Part shown: positions 15,956-24,475 of the stretch, in pieces
Position numbering within the stretch: the stretch's first letter is position 1
Layout of the letters: each line of letters opens with the position of its first letter
NCBI GenBank assembly: GCA_934675115.1
Contig: CAKUPH010000015.1
Span: 1 to 33,071 of the forward strand
Direction of reading: 5' to 3'
Source of the DNA: an uncultured Oscillospiraceae bacterium
GTDB lineage: Bacteria; Bacillota; Clostridia; Oscillospirales; Oscillospiraceae
DNA length: 33,071 nt
Notes under the pieces: generated by a model
What the model was told of the DNA's origin: nothing
The model's database searches: none
Seen by the model: only the letters and a program-made list of their open reading frames with translations
Translations under genes and position numbers: made by a program

Positions 15956-17368
15956 TTGGAGAGAAAGACCCCGGTCATCCCCGCTGAGGACGTTCAGCGC
16001 CAGAGAGAATACTGCGCCGAGATCCGTGCGCTCAACAGCCAGCTGTCCGGCACGCCGCTGGCCTATGTGGACACCTACGGCTGCCAGCAGAACGAGGCGG
16101 ACTCGGAGCTTATCCGGGGCATGCTGACGGACATGGGCTACGAAATGACGGACACCGATCAGGACGCGGACGTCATCGTCATCAACACCTGCGCCATCCG
16201 GGAGCACGCGGAGCAGCGGGTGTTCGGCAACGTGGGCGCGCTGGTCCACGGCAAGCGCCGCAAGCCCAGCCAGATCATCTGCCTGTGCGGCTGCATGGCG
16301 CAGGAGCCCCACGTGGCGGAAAAGCTCCGCAAGTCCTACCAGCACGTGGACCTGGTCTTCGGCCCCCACGCCCTGTGGCGGTTCCCGGAATTCCTGCGGC
16401 GGGTGTATCTCCGCCGGGGCCGGGTGTTCGAGATCGAAAATTCCGACGGCGCAATCGTGGAGGGCCTGCCTGTCCGGCGCTCCGGCGCCATCAAGGCGTG
16501 GGTGTCCATCATGTACGGCTGCAATAACTTCTGTACCTACTGCATCGTCCCCCACGTCCGGGGCCGGGAGCGCAGCCGGGAGCCGGACGTCATCCTCGAC
16601 GAGATCCGCCAGCTGGCGGAGCAGGGATATAAGGACATTACCCTGCTGGGCCAGAACGTCAACTCCTACGGCAAGGATCTGGACTGCGGCGTGGACTTTC
16701 CGGAGCTGCTCCGCCGGGCCAACGACATCCCCGGGGACTTCCTCCTGCGCTTCATGACCAGCCACCCCAAGGACGCCACCGAAAAGCTCTTCGACGTCAT
16801 GCGGGACTGCAAAAAGGTGGCCCCGGTGATCCACCTGCCCTTCCAGTCCGGCAGCAGCCGGGTGCTTCAGGCCATGAACCGCCGCTACACCCGGGAGCAG
16901 TACCTCGAAAAGGTGGCCGCCCTGCGGGCGCGGATCCCGGATGTGGTGCTCACCAGCGACGTCATCGTGGGCTTCCCCGGCGAGACCACTGCGGAGTTTG
17001 AGGAGACTTTGTCCCTCATCGAGCAGGTGCGGTTCGACGCGCTGTTCACCTTCATCTACTCCCCCCGGAAGGGCACTCCCGCCGCCGAGATGGACGACCC
17101 CATGAGCCGCGAGGAGAAGTCCGCCAACTTCAACCGGCTGGTGGAGGCCCAGAACCGCATCTCGCTGGAAAAGCATCAGGCGTACATCGGTACCGTCCAG
17201 CGCTGTCTCATCGACGGCGAGAGCGACGACGCCCGCTGCAGTCTCAACGCCCGCACCCCGGGGAACCGGCTGGTCCACCTCAACGGCGACCTGTCCCTCA
17301 TCGGGACCTTTGCCGACGTGAAGATCACCGGCTGCTCCACGTGGGCGCTGTTCGGCGAACTGGTGTAA
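15956..17368 (+). CDS. miaB: tRNA-2-methylthio-N6-dimethylallyladenosine synthase
   Basis: MiaB adds a methylthio group to i6A at position 37 of tRNAs that read UNN codons. It is a radical-SAM enzyme with two 4Fe-4S clusters. The 470-residue protein shows all parts. The N-terminal UPF0004 domain has cluster cysteines Cys43 (DTYGCQQNE), Cys79 (INTCAIRE) and Cys113 (CGCMAQ). The radical-SAM motif is Cys189-x3-Cys193-x2-Cys196 (YGCNNFCTYC). A C-terminal TRAM-like domain for RNA binding follows (about 400-465). The start is TTG at 15956, nine bases after GGAG; no ATG or GTG lies in a better place. The rare start may keep expression low. The gene is 105 bases upstream of the mreD-like gene with no clear terminator between, so read-through into the cell-shape genes is possible. 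Confidence 0.96.
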   Translation: MERKTPVIPAEDVQRQREYCAEIRALNSQLSGTPLAYVDTYGCQQNEADSELIRGMLTDMGYEMTDTDQDADVIVINTCAIREHAEQRVFGNVGALVHGKRRKPSQIICLCGCMAQEPHVAEKLRKSYQHVDLVFGPHALWRFPEFLRRVYLRRGRVFEIENSDGAIVEGLPVRRSGAIKAWVSIMYGCNNFCTYCIVPHVRGRERSREPDVILDEIRQLAEQGYKDITLLGQNVNSYGKDLDCGVDFPELLRRANDIPGDFLLRFMTSHPKDATEKLFDVMRDCKKVAPVIHLPFQSGSSRVLQAMNRRYTREQYLEKVAALRARIPDVVLTSDVIVGFPGETTAEFEETLSLIEQVRFDALFTFIYSPRKGTPAAEMDDPMSREEKSANFNRLVEAQNRISLEKHQAYIGTVQRCLIDGESDDARCSLNARTPGNRLVHLNGDLSLIGTFADVKITGCSTWALFGELV

Positions 17369-17473
17369 TAAAGACCCATGTGTGCGGACAGCGCACCATA
17401 AAACCAGCCGCGCTGTGCTCTTGCGCGGCGGATCTTCCCGGCTCCGCCGGGACACGGAAAGGAGGGCGGCGGC

Positions 17474-17977
17474 ATGACGCCCCGTGACATCGCGTGGAAG
17501 TGGACGGCCTACGGTGCCGCCCTCGCGCTCATCACCATTTTCAACTACTATGTGCTGACCTTCCTGCCCCTTGGGGCGGTTCCCATGCTGCTGCCGGTGA
17601 CGGCGGTGGCGGTGGGCGTGCTGGAGGGGGCCCGGGCCGGGGCAGGCTTCGGCATCGCCGCCGGTATCGTCCTCGCCGCCGCCACCCACGGGAGCCTGCT
17701 CTGGGCGGCGGGCCTGCCCCTGCTGGGGTGGATCTGCGGCCTGCTGGCCCAGTACGTCATGCGCCGGGATCTGGTGGGCTTCCTGCTGGCCAGCCTTGTG
17801 AGCCAGCTGCTCTACGAGCTCAGCCAGATCCTGCCCCGGCTGGCCGTCGGGGCGGCTCTGCCCGCTCTGCTGCGGACGGCGGCGCCGGAATACCTCTGGA
17901 CGCTGGTGTTCGGCGTGCCGGTATACGGCCTGTGCCTGTTCTGCTGTAGGCATTACGGGAGGATCTACCATGAATAA
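17474..17977 (+). CDS. mreD: MreD-like rod shape-determining membrane protein
   Basis: This 167-residue, very hydrophobic protein has about five membrane helices and the size and layout of MreD, a subunit of the elongasome that builds the side wall. Sequence conservation in MreD is weak, so the call rests mainly on the position: its last eight bases overlap the start of the class B penicillin-binding protein gene mrdA, the usual order in Firmicutes (mreB-mreC-mreD-mrdA). AAGGAGG lies eight bases before the ATG. Unusually, mreB and mreC are not upstream; miaB is. An ECF-type or other small membrane protein is a less likely alternative. Confidence 0.75.
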   Translation: MTPRDIAWKWTAYGAALALITIFNYYVLTFLPLGAVPMLLPVTAVAVGVLEGARAGAGFGIAAGIVLAAATHGSLLWAAGLPLLGWICGLLAQYVMRRDLVGFLLASLVSQLLYELSQILPRLAVGAALPALLRTAAPEYLWTLVFGVPVYGLCLFCCRHYGRIYHE

Positions 17978-20192
17978 GAACTTCAAGCGCTACGGCCGCA
18001 AAGCGCCGGAGGACCGCACCGAGACGGAGGGCCGTCAGCTGCTCTGGCGCAGCGGCGGGCTGCTGCTGGTGTTCGCGGCGGTGCTGTGCTTCTACGGCTC
18101 CGTGCTCTACAACCTCCAGATCGTCAACGGCGACCGCTATCAGGAGCAGGCGTCCTACACCACCGCCGAGAGGGAGACGGTGGACAGCGTCCGGGGCGAG
18201 ATCCTTGACAGCCGGGGCCGGGTGCTGGTGACCAACGCCAGCAGCTATCAGGTGACGCTGGACACCTCCGTCATGGGTTCTGCCGCGGAGCGCAACGAGA
18301 TCCTGCTCCGGCTCATCGCCCTGTGCCGGGAGGAGGGCGTGACGTGGACGGACACCTTCCCGGTGACGACTTCCGCGCCCTATACCTTCACGAAAACCGA
18401 CGTCTACACCTATCTGAACACCAAGACTGCCGAGGACGAGGCGGGGAACGAGACGGAGGTCACCGAGGAGCGCCGCACCAATCTGGGGGCGTTGGCGGTG
18501 AAGTACAAGTGGATCGACGACCCGCTGGCCGAGCAGCCCAAGGACAACGCCGTCTCCTACCGGGAGCCGGAGGAGCTCATGGCCAAAATGTGCGAGACCT
18601 TCGGCCTTGCCGCCAAGGGCAAGGGGGCGGAGGTGGAGCTGACGGAGGACGTGCGGGCCCTGCTGGGCGTTTTGTACGAGCTGTACCTCCGGCGGCAGGA
18701 CGTGGTCTACACCGACTACGTTTTCGCGAAGAACGTGGACATCACCTTCATTTCCAAGGTGAAGGAGCGGGGGCTTACCGGCGTGAGCGTGGACTCCGTG
18801 GCCTCCCGGAAGTACAACACATCCTACGCCGCCCACGTGCTGGGGCAGGTGGGCGCCATCGACGCGGACAGCTGGCCCGACTACAAGGAGCTGGGCTACG
18901 ATATGGACGCCTACGTGGGGAAGACCGGGGCGGAGCGGGCCTTTGAGAGCTACCTCCGGGGCAAAAGCGGCGTCCGGGAATACACCACCAGCGACAGCGG
19001 CAAGATCATCTCCCAGTCGTGGGCGGTGGACGAGGAGACGGGGGAGACGCTGGAGCCGGTGCCCGGCGGGAACGTGACCCTCACGCTGGACATCAACTTT
19101 CAGGCGGTGGTGGAAAACGCGCTGGCCGAGCACGTCCAGTCCCTCGAAAACCCCAAGGGCGCGGCCTGCGCCGTGGTGGACATGACCGGCGGCGTGCTGG
19201 CGCTGGCAAACTACCCCACCTACGACCTCACCCGGCTCAGCGAGCCGGGGTACACCGATATGCTCAATGAGAACGAGTACTCCCCGTGGATGAACCGGGC
19301 CACCAGCGGCCTGTACGCCCCCGGCTCCACCTTCAAGCTGGTCACCGCCGTCACTGGTCTCATGGAGGGGGTCATCCGGCCCCGGGATACCTTCTACTGC
19401 GGCGGCCGGTACACGGTGGAGGGCTGGCGGAACTTCCTGACATACTGCCACAAGCGCTCCGGCCACGGTACGGAAAATCTGGTGAAGGCCATCAAGGACT
19501 CCTGCAACGTGTACTTCTGGGAGGTGGCCCGCCGGGTGGGCATCGACAAGCTGGACGAGTACGCCGCCCAGTTCGGTCTGGGCCAGAGCACCGGCATCGA
19601 GATCGGCGACAAGGCGGGCTATGTGGCCGGGCCGGAGACCAGCAAGAAGCTGGGTACGGACTGGCAGATCGGCAGCGTCACCGCCGCCGCCATCGGGCAG
19701 GAGAACAACCAGCTCACCCCCCTCCAGATCGCCAACTATATCGCCACGCTGGTGAACGGCGGCGACCACTACGCCGTCCATCTGCTGAAAAACGTCAAGT
19801 CCAGCGATTACGGCACCGTGCTCTACGAAAAGGAGCCGGAGCTGCTGAACTCTATCGACATTCCGGACAGCTACCTTGCCGCCATCAAGGAGGGCATGTA
19901 CGAGGTGAGCCAGAACGCCGCCATCGCCCGGTATTTCAACAACCTGCCGGTGAAGGTGGGCGCCAAGACCGGTACCGCCGAGCTGACGGAGGGTGCGGAG
20001 AACAAGAACACCAACGGTCTGCTGGTGGTGTTCGCGCCCTATGAGGACCCCCAGATCGCCATGTGCATCGTCATGGAGGGCGGCACGTCGGGCAGCTCGC
20101 TGGCGTCGCTGGCCTACGACATTCTGGATTACTACTTCAGCGGCGACGTGGGCGTCACCGCCGTGTCCGGCGAGAATACCCTTATCCGCTGA
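17970..20192 (+). CDS. mrdA: Class B penicillin-binding protein (PBP2-type transpeptidase)
   Basis: This 740-residue peptidoglycan transpeptidase is anchored by one N-terminal helix (about 31-49) and acts outside the membrane in wall elongation. The pedestal domain has the class B signature of an RGEILDSRGRVLVTN stretch. The transpeptidase motifs are Ser453-T-F-Lys456, Ser511-C-Asn513 and Lys666-T-G. GGGAGG lies seven bases before the ATG. The gene overlaps the mreD-like gene by eight bases and ends at a strong terminator, so the two are certainly translated from one transcript. Compared with typical PBP2 the protein is long because of insertions in the pedestal (an acidic stretch near 150-165). 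The spoVD/pbpB types are excluded mainly by the mreD link and the lack of PASTA domains. Confidence 0.92.
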   Translation: MNKNFKRYGRKAPEDRTETEGRQLLWRSGGLLLVFAAVLCFYGSVLYNLQIVNGDRYQEQASYTTAERETVDSVRGEILDSRGRVLVTNASSYQVTLDTSVMGSAAERNEILLRLIALCREEGVTWTDTFPVTTSAPYTFTKTDVYTYLNTKTAEDEAGNETEVTEERRTNLGALAVKYKWIDDPLAEQPKDNAVSYREPEELMAKMCETFGLAAKGKGAEVELTEDVRALLGVLYELYLRRQDVVYTDYVFAKNVDITFISKVKERGLTGVSVDSVASRKYNTSYAAHVLGQVGAIDADSWPDYKELGYDMDAYVGKTGAERAFESYLRGKSGVREYTTSDSGKIISQSWAVDEETGETLEPVPGGNVTLTLDINFQAVVENALAEHVQSLENPKGAACAVVDMTGGVLALANYPTYDLTRLSEPGYTDMLNENEYSPWMNRATSGLYAPGSTFKLVTAVTGLMEGVIRPRDTFYCGGRYTVEGWRNFLTYCHKRSGHGTENLVKAIKDSCNVYFWEVARRVGIDKLDEYAAQFGLGQSTGIEIGDKAGYVAGPETSKKLGTDWQIGSVTAAAIGQENNQLTPLQIANYIATLVNGGDHYAVHLLKNVKSSDYGTVLYEKEPELLNSIDIPDSYLAAIKEGMYEVSQNAAIARYFNNLPVKVGAKTGTAELTEGAENKNTNGLLVVFAPYEDPQIAMCIVMEGGTSGSSLASLAYDILDYYFSGDVGVTAVSGENTLIR

Positions 20193-20251
20193 AACGCAGC
20201 CCGGAACGGTTCGATGGGCGGCAGAGACCCGGACGAGGAAATAAAATCAGA

Positions 20252-20286
20252 AGGCCCGCAGGCATTGTGCCTGCGGGCCTTTTTGC
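20252..20286 (+). terminator. Terminator after mrdA
   Basis: A perfect 13-base-pair stem (20252-20264 with 20268-20280, loop TTG) is followed by TTTTT. Confidence 0.92.
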
Positions 20287-20523
20287 TATGCGGCGGCATA
20301 GCAAAATAAGAAATGTGCCATTCCCTCGCCCCTGCGGGGCAACCGGAAATGATGCACAAAAACTTCATGCGCCGATACTGCGCCGCAAAAACGGGCAAAT
20401 GTCCGGCGCATGAAGTTTCGTGCAACTTTCCTTGCATAAACCGATGCAGCTTTGGGCGGTTTTTTGCGAAAAACCGCGTTTTTTTCGTGCTCTTCCGGCG
20501 GAAAACCGGGCGTTTCCGCGCGG
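20287..20523. other. Non-coding stretch between mrdA and murE ends, with a long inverted repeat
   Basis: No gene is seen. A 15-base-pair inverted repeat pairs 20360-20374 (AAACTTCATGCGCCG) with 20404-20418 around a 29-base loop, extended imperfectly by TGCAC/GTGCA outside. A small hairpin, CTATGC-GGCG-GCATAG, lies at 20286-20301. The stretch sits in the 3' region of both converging genes, so on either strand it would be transcribed only by read-through. Confidence 0.6.
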
Positions 20524-20580
20524 AGAAAACGAAGGATTTTCGTTTTCCGGCGGCGGAAAACGGCTCAGCCGTTTTCCGCC
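20524..20580 (-). terminator. Palindromes at the end of murE
   Basis: A perfect palindrome (GGCGGAAAACGGCT at 20552-20565 with AGCCGTTTTCCGCC at 20567-20580) has the murE stop codon at its centre. A second stem follows on the minus strand (GAAAACGAA/TTCGTTTTC, 20524-20546). The T-runs within the arms could act as U-tracts, but neither is a textbook terminator. Confidence 0.55.
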
Positions 20581-22058
20581 GGGGCGGCTTCGCCCTCCGC
20601 CTTCCGGCGGAAGTACTCGTCCAGCACCTCCCGCTCCGAGAAGTGGGAGCGGACGCCGTTGATCTCGATATACTCCTCGTGGCCCTTGCCCAGCAGGGCG
20701 ATGATGTCCCCCGGCTCCGCCATATCCAGCGCGAAGAAAATGGCCTCCCGCCGGTCGTAGATCTCCACCGAGGGGATCTTTCCCTCCAGTCCGGCGGTGA
20801 TGTCGGCGCAGATGTCCTCCACCCGCTCCGTCCGGGGGTTATCCATGGTGATGACGGCGAAGTCGGCGTACTTTGCCGCCTCCCGGGCCATGTCGGTGCG
20901 GCGCATCTTGGGCCGGTCGCCCCCCGCGCCGAATACCACGATGATCCGGTGATGGTCGTATTCCCGGAGGGTGGTGAGGACGCTCTCAAAGCTCACGTCG
21001 TTGTGGGCGTAGTCAATGAGGACGATGTAGTCACCGGGGTGGGGGTAGACCTCCGTCCGGCCCCGGACGGTGGTCTTCGCAAGGCCCTCCCGGACGGCCC
21101 GCATGGGGATGCCCAGCGCCTGACTGGCCGCCACGGCGGCGAGAGCGTCGTTGACGTTGAATTTCCCCGGCAGGGAGAATCGGAAGGGCTCCTCCATGCC
21201 GTCCACGGTGAACTCGCTGCCCAAAAGGCCGGAGCCGCGGATGGGCCGGATGTTTCCGCCCCGGGTGTCCGCCCCCTCGCCGAAGCCGAAGGTGGACACG
21301 GCGCAGCCCGGACGGGTGCGGCGGCGCATGGCGGGCCAGCTGGGGTCGTCGAAATTGCCCACCGCCTTGCGGCACTGGGCGAAAAGGGCGGCCTTGCAGG
21401 CGCGGTACTCGTTATAGTCCGCGTGCTCGGTGGGGCTGATGTGGTCGGGGGAGAGGTTGAGGAACAGGGCGGTGTCGAACTGGATGCCCGCCACCCGGTG
21501 GAGCTTCATGGCCTGAGACGACACCTCCATGACCACGTGGGTGCAGCCCGCCTGCTCCATCTGGGCGAAGCGCTGATGCAGCTCCAGCGACTCCGGGGTG
21601 GTATTCCGGGCGTCGCAGAGCATCTCATTCCCGATGAAGGTACCCACGGTGCCGATCATGCCGGTCTTGCGGCCCGCGGCGGTGAGGATGGAGCGGAGGA
21701 TATAGGCGGTGGTGGTCTTGCCCTTGGTGCCGGTGATGCCGATGATGGTCAGCCGGTCGGCGGGATGGCCGTAAAAGGCGGCGGCCAGCAGAGCCAGCGC
21801 GATCCGGCTGTTTTCCACCTGAACGACGGCGGCGTTTCCCGCATCGTCCACCGGGTGCTCCACTACCACGGCGGCGGCCCCCTGTCCGGCCACGGCGGGG
21901 ACGAAGTCGTGGCCGTCCGCCCGGGCTCCGGGCAGCGCCACGAACAGGCTCCCCGGCCCGGCCTTCCGGGAGTCGCAGCACAGGCCGGTGGTCTCCGTGT
22001 CCGGCGAACCGGACAGCAGGGTATGGGGAATATCACGGAACAGTTCGGACAGCGTCAT
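20565..22058 (-). CDS. murE: UDP-MurNAc-L-Ala-D-Glu:meso-diaminopimelate ligase
   Basis: MurE adds meso-diaminopimelate to the growing peptidoglycan stem peptide in the cytoplasm, using ATP. The 497-residue protein has the Mur-ligase ATP loop GITGTKGKTT (about 108-117), the substrate stretch NTTPESLELH, a YNEYRACKAALF stretch carrying the carbamylated Lys, and the residue-selecting motif Asp406-Asn-Pro-Arg409 (MDNPRTE). DNPR marks the diaminopimelate enzymes and not the lysine ones, so this organism should have a meso-DAP wall. I chose the ATG at 22058 because AAGGGG is eight bases upstream; the frame runs further back. The gene is third after recJ and rel on this strand, 91 bases after rel. 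Confidence 0.96.
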   Translation of the reverse strand: MTLSELFRDIPHTLLSGSPDTETTGLCCDSRKAGPGSLFVALPGARADGHDFVPAVAGQGAAAVVVEHPVDDAGNAAVVQVENSRIALALLAAAFYGHPADRLTIIGITGTKGKTTTAYILRSILTAAGRKTGMIGTVGTFIGNEMLCDARNTTPESLELHQRFAQMEQAGCTHVVMEVSSQAMKLHRVAGIQFDTALFLNLSPDHISPTEHADYNEYRACKAALFAQCRKAVGNFDDPSWPAMRRRTRPGCAVSTFGFGEGADTRGGNIRPIRGSGLLGSEFTVDGMEEPFRFSLPGKFNVNDALAAVAASQALGIPMRAVREGLAKTTVRGRTEVYPHPGDYIVLIDYAHNDVSFESVLTTLREYDHHRIIVVFGAGGDRPKMRRTDMAREAAKYADFAVITMDNPRTERVEDICADITAGLEGKIPSVEIYDRREAIFFALDMAEPGDIIALLGKGHEEYIEINGVRSHFSEREVLDEYFRRKAEGEAAPAENG

Positions 22059-22149
22059 GGCAAAGACCCCTTTTCTCATTTGTGTTAGTCTATGCAAATA
22101 TGCCCGGTCTGGCGCGCGGGCAGTCAGAAATTTACGGTTTTCCGGGCGG

Positions 22150-24396
22150 TTACGGCTGATCGCCCGCCCGCTTGACCAGAAATACGCCCTGGATCTGGCC
22201 CAGCTTGTTGATGACGGAGGCAAGCTCCTTCTTGTCCTTGACGGACAGCACCAGATAGACGGTGGCGTAGCCGTCGGGCTGGCTCCGGGCGGAGAGGTTG
22301 TTGACCTTGACCTTCAGGGTGGACAGGGCCATGGCGATGTCCAGCGCGAGGCCGTCCCGGTCCTTGGCGGAGATCTCCACCGAGGTCTGGTAGTACTCCT
22401 GCTCGCTGTCCACCCACGACACCTCCACCCAGCGGCCCGCCTCCTCCGGCTTACGCTTGGCGAGGTCAGCGTTGGGGCAGTCCTTCCGGTGGACGGACAC
22501 GCCGTAGCCCCGGGTGATGAAGCCCACCACCGGGTCCCCGGGGACGGGGGTGCAGCACTTGGAGAACTTCACCATGCAGTTGTCCAGTCCCTCTACGATG
22601 ATGCCGCTCTTGGAGTGACGGGGCTTCTGGGGGCTTTCCTGCGTTTTGACGGTGGAGGGGAAGATGGCATCGCCGGACACGGCGGAGGCGGTGACCTGGG
22701 CGGCGGCCTGCTGCCGCTCCAGCCGGCCCAGCCGGGTGAGCTCGTCCTTCATGCGGACGGCGGCCTTCTGGGCGGACATGCCGCCGTAGCCGATGGCGGC
22801 GTACAGCTCGTCCAGCGAGCTGAAGCGCACCTTTTTCAGCATGGCGTCCAGCACGTCGCCACTGGCGGTGATGGCGGCCATGGAAAGGCCGATGTGCTTG
22901 AGCTCCGCCTCGAAGGAGGCCCGGCCGGTGGCGATGTTCTCCTCCCGGCGCTCCTTCTTGAACCACTGGCGGATCTTATTGCGGGCCTCGTTGGACTTGC
23001 AGATCTTCATCCAGTCCCGGCTGGGACCCTTGGCGGCCTTGGAGGTGATGACCTCCACGATGTCGCCGGACTGGAGCTTGGCGTCAAAGGGGACGATGCG
23101 GCCGTTGACCAGGGCCCCGGTCATGTGGTTGCCCACCTCCGAGTGGATGGAGTAGGCAAAATCGATGGGGGTGGCCCCGGCGGGCAGGCTCTTCACGTCG
23201 CCCTGAGGGGTAAAGACAAACACCTCGTCGGCGAACATGTCCACCTTGAGGGTGCGGACGAATTCCTCCGCGTCGGTGTCCTGCTGGCTCTCCAGCAGCT
23301 TGCGGATCCACTCGAAGGTGGCCTCGCTGCCCAGCTTTTCGTTGGCAAGGCCCTGCTTGTACTTCCAGTGGGCGGCGACGCCGTATTCCGCGGTCTGGTG
23401 CATGTCCCACGTGCGGATCTGCACCTCGAAGGGAATGCCCTCCGTGCCGATGACGGTGGTGTGGAGGGACTGGTAGCCGTTGGGCTTGGGGGTGCCGATA
23501 TAGTCCTTGAACCGGCCCAGCACCGGCTTATACATGTCGTGGATGCAGCCCAGCACGTTATAGCAGGCGGGGATGTCGTCCACGATGACCCGGAAGGCGT
23601 ACAGGTCGAAGATCTCCTTGAGGGTCTTGTTCTGGGCGTACATTTTCCGGTAAACGGAGTAGATGTGCTTCACCCGGCCGTAGACGGTGCACTTGATGCT
23701 CTCCTGCTTCAGGCGCTCCTCGATGTGCTTCTGGGTGTCGGCCAGAAATTTCTGGTGCTCGGCGGAGCCGGTAGCCAGCTCCTGCTCGATCTCCGCGTAA
23801 CCGATGGGGTCGAGGTACTTGAGGGACAGGTCCTCCAGCTCCCACTTGAGCCGCTGCATGCCGAGACGGTGGGCGATGGGGGCGTAGATCTCCATGGTCT
23901 CCAGAGATTTTTCCTTCTGCTTGCGCTCCGGCTGGAACATCATGGTGCGCATGTTGTGCAGCCGGTCGCACAGCTTGATGAGGATGACCCGCACGTCCTT
24001 GGCCATGGCCATGAACATCTTGCGGAGGTTCTCCATCTGCTCGTCTTCCTTGGAGGTGTACTGCATCCGGGTCAGTTTGGTGACGCCCTCCACCAAATCG
24101 GCCACCGTGGCGCCGAAGCGCTTGGCGATGTCGTCGTGGGTGGACTCCGTGTCCTCGATGCAGTCGTGGAGCATGGCGGCGATGATGGAGTCCATGTCCA
24201 GCCCCAGCTCGGCCACGATCTCGGCCACGGCGATGGGGTGGGTGATATAGGGGGAGCCGTCCTTCCGCAGCTGTCCCCCGTGGTGCTCGTCGGCGTATTC
24301 AAAGGCGGCCCGCAGCCGGTTCACCTCGGCGTGAGGATTGGCGGCAAGGACCTTCTTTTCCAGCGCTTCGTATTGTTCACGGACAGAGTCCAACAT
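22150..24396 (-). CDS. rel: Bifunctional (p)ppGpp synthetase/hydrolase
   Basis: Rel makes and degrades the stringent-response alarmone (p)ppGpp. The 748-residue protein has the full Rel/SpoT order. An HD hydrolase comes first (His53, His77-Asp78 and Glu81-Asp82 in HDCIED, which are the metal and catalytic residues). A synthetase follows with DLYAFRVIV and the loop Arg295-Phe-Lys-Asp298, the RxKD form found in bifunctional enzymes. A TGS domain (VFVFTPQGDV, FAYSIHSEVG), a helical and zinc-finger region (KCCTPVPGD, HRKDCPN) and a C-terminal ACT domain (DRDGLALDIAMALS) complete it. The start is the ATG at 24396, six bases after GGGAGG; an upstream in-frame Met adds 16 residues without a ribosome site. 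It lies 79 bases after recJ. Confidence 0.97.
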   Translation of the reverse strand: MLDSVREQYEALEKKVLAANPHAEVNRLRAAFEYADEHHGGQLRKDGSPYITHPIAVAEIVAELGLDMDSIIAAMLHDCIEDTESTHDDIAKRFGATVADLVEGVTKLTRMQYTSKEDEQMENLRKMFMAMAKDVRVILIKLCDRLHNMRTMMFQPERKQKEKSLETMEIYAPIAHRLGMQRLKWELEDLSLKYLDPIGYAEIEQELATGSAEHQKFLADTQKHIEERLKQESIKCTVYGRVKHIYSVYRKMYAQNKTLKEIFDLYAFRVIVDDIPACYNVLGCIHDMYKPVLGRFKDYIGTPKPNGYQSLHTTVIGTEGIPFEVQIRTWDMHQTAEYGVAAHWKYKQGLANEKLGSEATFEWIRKLLESQQDTDAEEFVRTLKVDMFADEVFVFTPQGDVKSLPAGATPIDFAYSIHSEVGNHMTGALVNGRIVPFDAKLQSGDIVEVITSKAAKGPSRDWMKICKSNEARNKIRQWFKKERREENIATGRASFEAELKHIGLSMAAITASGDVLDAMLKKVRFSSLDELYAAIGYGGMSAQKAAVRMKDELTRLGRLERQQAAAQVTASAVSGDAIFPSTVKTQESPQKPRHSKSGIIVEGLDNCMVKFSKCCTPVPGDPVVGFITRGYGVSVHRKDCPNADLAKRKPEEAGRWVEVSWVDSEQEYYQTSVEISAKDRDGLALDIAMALSTLKVKVNNLSARSQPDGYATVYLVLSVKDKKELASVINKLGQIQGVFLVKRAGDQP

Positions 24397-24475
24397 AAAA
24401 TTCCTCCCAAACGGCGTTCCGCCGTGTTCCGCCCGGACGGCCATTGCCCGGCGCGGGGCAATGGGCCGGTTCCGG

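Noticed and set aside
15932..17986. Long antisense open frame over miaB and mreD
   Set aside because: It covers two real genes on the other strand and its translation is low-complexity without motifs.
22059..22149. Sporulation-sigma-like promoter before murE (GCATATTT and CATAGACT)
   Set aside because: The two elements are only two bases apart, which does not fit any sigma E or K spacing.
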